Notes under the pieces: generated by a model
Told to the model about the DNA's origin: nothing
Database searches by the model: none
Seen by the model: only the letters and a program-made list of their open reading frames with translations
Origin: Candidatus Rifleibacteriota bacterium
GTDB taxonomy: Bacteria; Riflebacteria; Ozemobacteria; Ozemobacterales; Ozemobacteraceae
NCBI GenBank assembly: GCA_029560455.1
Contig: JAKQKW010000195.1
Span: 1 to 38,561 of the forward strand
Length of the DNA stretch: 38,561 nucleotides
Reading direction: 5' to 3'
Made by a program: the position numbers and the translations under genes
Shown: piece by piece, positions 17,261 to 23,222 of the stretch
Position numbering within the stretch: the first letter of the stretch is position 1
How the letters are laid out: the number at the start of each line of letters is the position of its first letter

Positions 17261-17953
17261 ATGCAACATCTTCTGTATTATTTTGCCGCCTGTTTTCTGA
17301 TCGGCAGCCTGCCAATCGGCGAAGTCGCAGCACGCCTCAAAACCGGAAAAACCCTGCTGCAGCCTGGCAGCCGCAACACCCGCCCGCCCGGCGAAATGTT
17401 CGACACTCTCGGAATACCAACCGGCATTCTGATATGTCTGCTCGATGGTTTCAAGGGCTTTATAACGGTTTTCCCGCTGGCGATTTATTTTCTCGGCGAA
17501 AATCCATATCAATACTGGTGGCCGGTCAGTCTCGGCGGCTTTTTAACAGTTTTTGGTCATTGCAACAGTCTGTTTCTTGGCTTCAAGGGCGGGCGCGGCC
17601 TCGCCCCGACCTTTGGTGTCATGATCACCCTGCTGCCGGTACCGGCGGTTTTTGCATCGCTTCTCGGCTTCTGGCTGGCCTTCTGGGGCCTGTCAAGCAA
17701 ACCAGGGGCGTTGAGTGCCGCCGGTGCCATGCCGCTGCTGTCGATTGCATGGGTTCTGGCCATCCGGCCTGACGAAATCAATTATCTGTATGTGGTCGCC
17801 ACCATGTCGATCTGGACAATGTGGGAACACCGAGATGAGCTGCTCAGCTATATGGGCATCCGACCGGCAAATATCCCTGCCGCCCCGCTCCCGCAACCTG
17901 TTGCGAATGATAATTCAGAAGCAGTCGAAAAAGCTGACGATCAGGGAGCGTAA
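17261..17953 (+). CDS. Divergent PlsY-like glycerol-3-phosphate acyltransferase
   Basis: This 230-residue membrane protein has the PlsY layout. FLIGSLPIGEVAARL matches motif 1, LLDGFKGF matches the D..KG element, and GHCNSLFLGFKGGRGLAPTFG matches the GH..P.FL.FKGGKG.AT..G motif. Canonical PlsY uses acyl-phosphate to acylate glycerol-3-phosphate, the first step of phospholipid synthesis. The second PlsY motif (GSGN.GATN) is altered here to GSRNTRPPGEMFDTLG, and His-Cys-Asn replaces the usual His-Asn/Asp-Phe-Pro. The substrate may therefore differ, or this may be a second copy. The soluble C-terminal tail is unusual. Its 3' end overlaps a minus-strand gene by 13 bp. Confidence 0.8.
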   Translation: MQHLLYYFAACFLIGSLPIGEVAARLKTGKTLLQPGSRNTRPPGEMFDTLGIPTGILICLLDGFKGFITVFPLAIYFLGENPYQYWWPVSLGGFLTVFGHCNSLFLGFKGGRGLAPTFGVMITLLPVPAVFASLLGFWLAFWGLSSKPGALSAAGAMPLLSIAWVLAIRPDEINYLYVVATMSIWTMWEHRDELLSYMGIRPANIPAAPLPQPVANDNSEAVEKADDQGA

Positions 17954-18567
17954 GTTACCTCAAGCCGGTCACTTGCCATTTTGATAGCGAATTTAGACAG
18001 GTCAGCGCCCTTCAGAAAGGTTTCAAGAAAAAATTCGCGGGCGCCGGGAGCCACGGTTTTATATGGTTGCCGTGGCTCAACGAGAAATCCACCTACTTTA
18101 CGCTGTTTATCAAAGTAGATAGTAACCAGATACACTGACATCGTAAGTCGGCTATATTTACCAAACGCATATGAGTGGTTCTTGGCACCCTGAAATTTGA
18201 GCACGTCTTCAACCTGCTTGACCGGCAAACCGAAAAGCCCGACCGGCTTATCGGCCTCAGGCGCCTTCAGGTGATTATCCATATACGGATCATATTTGGG
18301 AATTACAGTACCGGCCGGCTGCTGCTGTGCGGGCTGCTCTGGCTGTGTCGGTTTGCCATCGCCGCCGGTGGGCGTCTTTTCACCGCCGGGAGTTACAGGG
18401 GCTGCTTTCGGATCACCGGCAACAGGAACGGTCGGTTTTGCCGCCCCGCCCGAAGTAGTCGGTGTGCCAGCCGGCGTGCCGAAAAAATTGGGCATCTGGC
18501 CGAAAAGAGCTGACTCAGAAACCAGAACCAGCAGGGCGAGAACAATTTTAAGAGTTTTTCTTTTCAT
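17941..18567 (-). CDS. Secreted proline-rich protein of unknown function
   Basis: I do not recognise the family. The 208 residues start with a signal peptide (about 1-23, cut near LFG-QM). A Gly/Pro/Thr/Lys-rich low-complexity stretch runs to about residue 90 and should be unstructured. A folded C-terminal domain follows (about 90-208), with LPVKQVEDVLKFQGAKNHSYAFGKYSRLTMS-type beta-strand alternation and ending DRLEVTYAP. There is no Cys. No Shine-Dalgarno sequence precedes the ATG. TATTGT (complement of 18579-18584) with TTGTGG 16 bp before it would give a leader of only a few nt. The 3' end overlaps the PlsY-like gene by 13 bp tail to tail. Confidence 0.78.
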   Translation of the reverse strand: MKRKTLKIVLALLVLVSESALFGQMPNFFGTPAGTPTTSGGAAKPTVPVAGDPKAAPVTPGGEKTPTGGDGKPTQPEQPAQQQPAGTVIPKYDPYMDNHLKAPEADKPVGLFGLPVKQVEDVLKFQGAKNHSYAFGKYSRLTMSVYLVTIYFDKQRKVGGFLVEPRQPYKTVAPGAREFFLETFLKGADLSKFAIKMASDRLEVTYAP

Positions 18568-18578
18568 GCAAACAGGTT

Positions 18579-18606
18579 ACAATACTTTCGTATAACTTAT
18601 CCACAA
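18579..18606 (-). promoter_or_regulatory. Probable promoter of the secreted proline-rich protein
   Basis: On the minus strand TTGTGG (complement of 18601-18606), a 16-bp spacer and TATTGT (complement of 18579-18584). The -10 ends 11 nt before the ATG, predicting a leader of about 4 nt. The region is shared with the divergent rseC gene, whose own -10 may be TATAAC (18591-18596). Confidence 0.4.
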
Positions 18607-18629
18607 CATCGAACTTCAGGAATATTTTT

Positions 18630-19112
18630 ATGAGCCTTCAGGGAAAAGTCACCGCAGTCGAAGATCTCACCATAACTGTCGAAGTAGTTCCAAAAGCTGA
18701 ATGCAAGGGCTGTCACGCCTGTTCGGGTCTGGCCGGCGACGGCAAACCTGGCTTGAAAGCCATCAAGGCTATCAAAGGCAGTTTTTTTGTCAAACCCGGC
18801 GACGAGGTGGTTCTTGATCTCAATCCTGGCGAAGGCAGTATTGCAGCCCTGCTGGTATTCGGCTTTCCGATGGCGGCTTTTTTTGCCGGGCTTTTTCTGG
18901 CACCGGCCCTCAGCACTTACTTTGGCTACCCCCTGAGCGATTCATTCAGGGTCATCTGCGGTTTTTTGGGCATGGGTATGGCTTTCGCACTTCTGGCAGC
19001 TTTTTCAAGATCAAAACATGCCAGTCGCCTGACCATGAAAGTCGTTAAAATCGTCGACCCCGCAGAGGCCTCAGCGGCAACCTGTCCGGTCAGCTCAGGG
19101 CAATCTCAATAA
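18630..19112 (+). CDS. rseC: RseC/MucC family membrane protein (SoxR-reducing system type)
   Basis: The 160 residues have the RseC layout: an N-terminal soluble beta domain with a Cys cluster (CKGCHACSG, about 24-32), KPGDEVVLDL (an OB-like strand before the membrane) and two membrane helices (about 73-92 and 103-122). RseC homologues modulate the sigma-E anti-sigma factor RseA or belong to Rnf-like SoxR-reducing systems. The nearby rnf operon makes a redox link plausible, but that is inference. AGGAA lies about 10 nt before the ATG. It is transcribed divergently from the proline-rich protein. No intrinsic terminator was seen in its sense after the stop. Confidence 0.85.
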   Translation: MSLQGKVTAVEDLTITVEVVPKAECKGCHACSGLAGDGKPGLKAIKAIKGSFFVKPGDEVVLDLNPGEGSIAALLVFGFPMAAFFAGLFLAPALSTYFGYPLSDSFRVICGFLGMGMAFALLAAFSRSKHASRLTMKVVKIVDPAEASAATCPVSSGQSQ

Positions 19113-19261
19113 CGGTCTGCAAAATCTGAATTTGATTCCATATCCCCCCACAGAGACAAACGCGGGAAAATACGACATGGATTCGCCATTCCTTGCGTGA
19201 TAAGCCTGAGCTTTAAAAACTTGCTCTGCCAGTAAGCTCAAGATGAAAAACAAAACGGGCT

Positions 19262-19294
19262 AAAAAAAAGTTCCCCGGTTTAAAATGCCGGGGA
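19262..19294 (-). terminator. Intrinsic terminator on the minus strand
   Basis: Read on the minus strand, TCCCCGG pairs with CCGGGGA (plus 88-94 and 72-78 of the 19200s) around a 9-nt loop. Eight consecutive T follow after two bases (plus A-run 19262-19269). The T-tract lies only on this side, so it stops leftward transcription. No annotated minus-strand gene lies immediately upstream of it. Confidence 0.75.
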
Positions 19295-19402
19295 CAAAGT
19301 GAGAGGATCTTTTGAGAGGATACTTGAGTCATCGGGGAGATGACAAAATTATAAAAAGCTTTCCGGGTCATGCGGCGACCGTTCTTCGATTATGCTGCGG
19401 TT

Positions 19403-19576
19403 TTAGGAGGGATCAGGTGTGTTGAGCTGATGTGAAAAGAGGATCATTCGTGCTGTAGCATAGAGTGTGACCATGTTGTAGCCGTGCATTAACTGTGGAG
19501 TGACAAAGTACGGTAATACTTTAGACGACCCGGAAAACGCTTTTTCGATTTTCAAAGAACTTATACTTTTATACAT
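19403..19576 (-). CDS. Possible small ORF, unknown (57 aa)
   Basis: An open frame on the minus strand starts ATG at 19576 and ends TAA at 19403-19405, about 110 nt before the minus-strand terminator. It encodes MYKSISSLKIEKAF... with a hydrophobic stretch MVTLYATARMILF and ends NTPDPS. No ribosome-binding site is visible and I recognise no family. It may be a remnant, or chance reading through a structured RNA. The long-range complementary arms lie inside it. Confidence 0.2.
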   Translation of the reverse strand: MYKSISSLKIEKAFSGSSKVLPYFVTPQLMHGYNMVTLYATARMILFSHQLNTPDPS

Positions 19577-19920
19577 GCAATATGCGTGCCAACTTTTTCA
19601 AGCCAGTCTGATTTTTTTATTTTTTTTGCCAAGAATTCGAACAAACCCTCTTCAACTCTGCATCTGAAGGCAAGTAGAGCCCTATCGAAATTTATCAGAA
19701 AAAGTTTGCCCCGAAAAAGATTTGCCGGAGCAGCAACCGCCTGTGCCCAATCTTCTTTGCTCTTCGCTATATCAGATCAACAGGCTTACCGCGTCATTCC
19801 AGCGACATCCTGGATCTTATCAGCAACTGCGCAAACATCGCCTTTGCTTTCTTCTGAGCAGTGCAATGAAACAAGCATCAAAAGCCAATTCATAACTTCA
19901 ACAGATATAAAAAAAGCACT
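19563..19920 (-). pseudogene. Possible decayed gene on the minus strand, unknown family
   Basis: On the minus strand one frame reads protein-like sequence (for example KGDVCAVADKIQDVAGMTR, then DIAKSKEDWAQAVAAPANLF and FEFLAKKIKKSDWLEKVG). It is interrupted by TAA and TGA two codons apart in the middle. The amino-acid make-up is more gene-like than the overlapping plus-strand frame, which is rich in Ser and Phe as expected for an antisense reading. The strand agrees with the downstream terminator. No start or family is evident, so this is weak. Confidence 0.22.
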
Positions 19921-20201
19921 CAACAGCAAGCGTCTGAATCTTCGCAAGCGCTCTCATCAAACAGTTTTCAAGTGGATTTTTCTTAAATGGTAAAAATATC
20001 ACACAACTTCTTCAGGGCTGGCAACTTTGTCTGTATGTGCTGAAAAAACATGCTTCTCTACCATATTGATCGTTAAAAATTGCTGATCTCCGTCATAAAC
20101 GGGCAAGAACCCGCATCAATACTGTTGTTTTCGTATATAATGAATAAACTCGCCAGGTGCTGTTATTTTTGTACGGCGTGGTTAAATTTTTCCACATGTG
20201 A

Positions 20202-20347
20202 TTTTTTTTCACACTTCCCGGAACCCTGAACTATTCTAAAGAGTCGTTCTTCGAATGGCCTTTGTAAAAGCCAAAAATATTATCTGTCCAGCACTCGATT
20301 GCACCTTTTTTCACAAATGTAAATTATTGTGCTTTTTTTTCACACTT
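20202..20347. repeat. Direct repeat TTTTTTTTCACACTT, two copies
   Basis: Identical 15-mers lie at 20202-20216 and 20333-20347. Each is followed shortly by CCCGGAA and preceded by a CACA...TGTG-like inverted motif (CACATGTG at 20193-20200; an imperfect one near 20311-20330). This may be a remnant of a short duplicated element or paired binding sites. Confidence 0.5.
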
Positions 20348-20537
20348 ACCAAACTCCCGGAAGTCAAAATTCCATATCATCCATGTTTTTTGTGTAAAGC
20401 AAATACTTTCAATTGTGCACAGATATCAAGCGCAGACCAGACAAAACTTACTGACTAATCAACAGTTAAGTCCAGTGCGGGAAAAAGTTCAAGTTGCCCT
20501 GCTGAATCAGGGTCTCGCAAAACTTTGGTGATTGCGG

Positions 20538-20543
20538 TATTAT
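20538..20543 (+). promoter_or_regulatory. -10 element 7 nt before the radical SAM gene
   Basis: TATTAT (20538-20543) ends exactly 7 nt before the ATG at 20551, so transcription should start at or next to the start codon. The -35 (TCGCAA at 17 bp spacing) is poor and there is no Shine-Dalgarno sequence. Confidence 0.45.
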
Positions 20544-20550
20544 CAGATTT

Positions 20551-22425
20551 ATGAAAAACATTGTTCTTACCGCTCTGAATACCCGCCACACCCACAGCGC
20601 CCTCGGCCTGGCATATATTAAATCATTCTGGGAAAAAGACTCCGCACATCAGCCCCTGAATCTGATCGAATTCGACCTCAATCAGACCAACGAGGGCATA
20701 ATCGCCGATCTGATTCTATTGAAACCAGACATTCTCGCTTTCTCGGTCTATATCTGGTCGCTGCCAAGAACTCTGGCGGTGGCAGGGGCCATAAAAGCCG
20801 CCTTCCCTGACTGCCTGATTATCTTCGGTGGTCCCGAAGTTTCTTTCAATTCGGAGACAATCATGGCGGCTTGCCCCGCAGTCGACTTCATCGTCAGGGG
20901 TGAAGGCGAGATCACTTTTTCTGAGCTGCTCGAAACCCTTCTGGCAGGCAAACCGACAGATTCGATTACTGGCATAACCCGGCGCCAGAATTCAGAAATT
21001 ATAAAAAATCCCGATCGACCATTCATCAAATCCCTCGATGAAATCCCATCGCCTTTCAGATCCGGTATTTACAAAGGTGTTCACAGCTTTACTTATTACG
21101 AAGCCTCACGTGGATGCCCGTCACGCTGCACCTACTGTCTGAGCTCAGTTCTCGGACCGGTGCGCAACCATTCAATCGAGCGGGTCAAAGCCGACCTGGA
21201 CTGGTTTTTCAATTCAGACTACCGCCAGGTGCGCTTTGCAGACCGCACTTTCAATTTTGATCGTGAACGCGCCCGCGAAATTATCAGCTACATCAAGGCA
21301 AACAATCATCGCAACATCAATTTCCATTTCGAAATTCAGGCCGATTTTCTCAGCGAAGATATCATCGACCTTCTTGCTGACGCGCCGGACGGCATGTTCC
21401 ATCTTGAAATCGGCATTCAGTCGACGAATCCCGACGCCCTCAAAGCGGTCAACCGCCGCTTCAACCTCGAGATTCTACGCGACCGTATCGGCCAGTTAAA
21501 AAAACGCACAAAATGCCATCTGCACCTGGACATTCTAGGCGCCCTGCCCTGCGATACTCTCAATCACTTTTATCAGAGCCTTGACGACGTATGGAACCTC
21601 GCGCCGCACAGCATTCAGATCAGTCTGGTGAAGGTGTTGCGTGGCACCCCACTCGAGAATCAACTCAAGGAAGGGCAACTGGCAGCAATGAGCGAACCGC
21701 CCTATACGGTTCTCCGCACCAGCTGGCTGTCGCCCGAAGAGGCCATCAGAATTCAGGATGTCGGCAAGCTGGTAGAAGGCATGCATAATTGCGAAAGGTT
21801 TCCTGCTGCTCTGACTTTCATGGTCCTGCACCTGTTCAACGGCTCTGCCGCCGCCATGTATGATGCGATGGCAGTTTACTGGCGCCAGAAGCGCCTGCAG
21901 TTTTTCAATTTCAGCCCGGAAAACATGGCGCGCCAACTGCTTGCTTTTGCTGGTGCCGGCAACCCCGGCCAGTCACTGTTGGCCCGTTGTCGCTCTTTAA
22001 TCGAGCATGAACTGCGGATGACGCAGAAGATTCCGGCTGGTGAAACCTTTACCGGACCAGATTTCGAGCCCAGGTTAAAAAAGCACCCATTGAGAATTAC
22101 TCAGGGAGTAAGAGTTTTCTGGTATGAATTCGACCCGATCGCCATGGCTGAGAACCCGTCAATGGCCGACTCAGACGCAATCACACCGTTTGTTCCGATT
22201 GTTTACCGTTTTGAGCGCGATCTCTCGGCCACGCCTTCAATTGAGGTTCTAGACCTTGACCTTGCATTGCGCTTTGCCCTTGCTGCCGTACAGAATCGCG
22301 CTGACCCGGCAGCGATTGCCGAGCACTGGCGCAGCAGTTTCCCGCAGTTGCCGGTTCCTGATTTTCCTGATACTCTTGAAAAATTGCAGGCAGACGGGCT
22401 AATATATAAGGCACAAAATCATTAA
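20551..22425 (+). CDS. B12-binding domain radical SAM protein (DUF4080-type C-terminus)
   Basis: The 624 residues form three parts. An N-terminal Rossmann-like cobalamin-binding domain (about 1-140) contains FGGPEVSFN and DFIVRGEGEITFSELL. A radical SAM barrel starts at CPSRCTYC (Cys189, 193, 196 ligate the 4Fe-4S cluster) with RFADRTFNFD and FHLEIGIQSTN. A C-terminal region of about 200 residues resembles DUF4080 of this class. Such class B enzymes do methylations or rearrangements using SAM and often B12; the substrate is unknown. No SD sequence is present, and the -10 is 7 nt upstream. The FmdB-like gene follows after 13 bp. Confidence 0.9.
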   Translation: MKNIVLTALNTRHTHSALGLAYIKSFWEKDSAHQPLNLIEFDLNQTNEGIIADLILLKPDILAFSVYIWSLPRTLAVAGAIKAAFPDCLIIFGGPEVSFNSETIMAACPAVDFIVRGEGEITFSELLETLLAGKPTDSITGITRRQNSEIIKNPDRPFIKSLDEIPSPFRSGIYKGVHSFTYYEASRGCPSRCTYCLSSVLGPVRNHSIERVKADLDWFFNSDYRQVRFADRTFNFDRERAREIISYIKANNHRNINFHFEIQADFLSEDIIDLLADAPDGMFHLEIGIQSTNPDALKAVNRRFNLEILRDRIGQLKKRTKCHLHLDILGALPCDTLNHFYQSLDDVWNLAPHSIQISLVKVLRGTPLENQLKEGQLAAMSEPPYTVLRTSWLSPEEAIRIQDVGKLVEGMHNCERFPAALTFMVLHLFNGSAAAMYDAMAVYWRQKRLQFFNFSPENMARQLLAFAGAGNPGQSLLARCRSLIEHELRMTQKIPAGETFTGPDFEPRLKKHPLRITQGVRVFWYEFDPIAMAENPSMADSDAITPFVPIVYRFERDLSATPSIEVLDLDLALRFALAAVQNRADPAAIAEHWRSSFPQLPVPDFPDTLEKLQADGLIYKAQNH

Positions 22426-22438
22426 TGAGGTGATATTC

Positions 22439-22702
22439 ATGCCCTTTTATACCTACCGTGCCCGCGAACCCGAAAAGAGCTGTGATTATTGCCGCGGCAG
22501 CTTCGAAATTTTTCAGAAAATCAAGGATGACAGTCTCGAAATCTGCCCCGATTGCGGCAACGAGGTTGTAAAAATTATGCACCCCACCGCTCAGGTCAAA
22601 GATGATTCAACAAAAAAACTTCTTTCAGACGACAACCTCAAGAAGCACGGTTTCAAAAAGCTGGTGAATGCCGGAGGCGGCAAGTTTGACGAAGTTGTCT
22701 GA
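22439..22702 (+). CDS. FmdB-like small zinc-ribbon protein
   Basis: The 87 residues match the FmdB/CxxC_CxxC_SSSS regulatory-protein type: MPFYTYR start, Cys15/Cys18 (CDYC), then FEIFQKIKDD and Cys36/Cys39 (CPDCG), ending in a Lys-rich Gly tail. The four Cys form one zinc ribbon. A DNA-binding role was proposed for FmdB, but most members are uncharacterised. The ATG at 22439 is chosen because TGAGGTGAT sits just before it; an in-frame GTG at 22430 lies within that site. The next gene starts inside its 3' end (35-bp overlap). Confidence 0.85.
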   Translation: MPFYTYRAREPEKSCDYCRGSFEIFQKIKDDSLEICPDCGNEVVKIMHPTAQVKDDSTKKLLSDDNLKKHGFKKLVNAGGGKFDEVV

Positions 22703-23222
22703 AATCAGCCTGCCGGAAGCAGTGCCTTTCAGAGGTGCCATGTTGCCGGTTCTGGCGACCCCCACCCCGTTTTCATTTTCACGCGTCACTGTGAGAAATA
22801 ACGCCCTGCAGTTGGCGTTGTCATCGCTGCCGCGCGACAACCGCGAGCTTGCCGGCCACATCATATCTCAGATCGATGGCTGGCTCAGGGCCCAGGCGCG
22901 GCGGGCTCTCTGCGAAGAGGTTGAACGCCAGAAACAGCAGTATGGTTTTTCATACAACTCGGTGGCGATAAAGGACACGCGCTCTCGATGGGGCAGTTGT
23001 TCGGGTAAGGGCAACCTTAACTTCAGTTGGCGGCTGATCATGGCTCCGGATGAGGTTCTCAATTATGTAGTCACGCACGAAACCGCCCATCTTAGCCACC
23101 TTAATCACTCAAGCGATTTCTGGAACCTGGTTCGCGAAAGATGTCCGGGTTTCAGAAAAGCAAAAAGCTGGCTCCAGAGTAACGGAGCCAGCCTGATGAA
23201 CTGGAAACTCAGCGTTCGATAA
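22668..23222 (+). CDS. YgjP-type (DUF45) zinc metallopeptidase
   Basis: The C-terminal half is the YgjP/WLM-like domain: YNSVAIKDTRSRWGSCSGKGNLNFSWRL, then APDEVLNYVVTHETAHLSHLNHSSDFW. The HExxH motif is His137-Glu138-His141, and His147 fits the third zinc ligand. YgjP relatives are cytoplasmic proteins often neighbouring DNA-repair or restriction genes; the substrate is unknown. The ATG at 22668 overlaps fmdB by 35 bp. ATG 22740 is an alternative, shortening the N-terminus by 24 residues. The 3' end overlaps the convergent M30 protease gene by 14 bp. Confidence 0.85.
   Translation: MPEAASLTKLSEISLPEAVPFRGAMLPVLATPTPFSFSRVTVRNNALQLALSSLPRDNRELAGHIISQIDGWLRAQARRALCEEVERQKQQYGFSYNSVAIKDTRSRWGSCSGKGNLNFSWRLIMAPDEVLNYVVTHETAHLSHLNHSSDFWNLVRERCPGFRKAKSWLQSNGASLMNWKLSVR

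Larger units (their letters stand above)
19113..20550. other. 1.4-kb intergenic region without a convincing intact gene
   Basis: This is AT-richer than the flanks and rich in T-runs. Seen in it: a minus-strand terminator (19262-19294); tandem GAGAGGAT copies (19301-19308, 19314-19321); hairpin GTCATC/GATGAC (19328-19344); a 10-nt long-range complementary pair TTTCCGGGTC (19363-19372) and GACCCGGAAA (19528-19537); hairpin AAAGTA/TACTTT (19505-19522); a lone TATAAT (20136-20141); and a 15-bp direct repeat (20202-20216, 20333-20347). Open frames here have atypical composition. It may hold a small RNA, a decayed gene or both. Confidence 0.6.

Noticed and set aside
16467..17333. Long minus-strand open frame (288 codons) opposite rnfB
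   Set aside because: It is a shadow of the Cys-rich rnfB gene, with no start signal or domain.
19586..19993. Plus-strand open frame of 135 codons (GTG start) in the intergenic region
   Set aside because: There is no ribosome-binding site or family, and the composition is Ser/Phe/Lys-rich as expected for antisense reading. The minus strand looks more gene-like.
20255..20458. Plus-strand open frame of 67 codons
   Set aside because: It is spread over T-runs and repeats with no recognisable domain or start signal.
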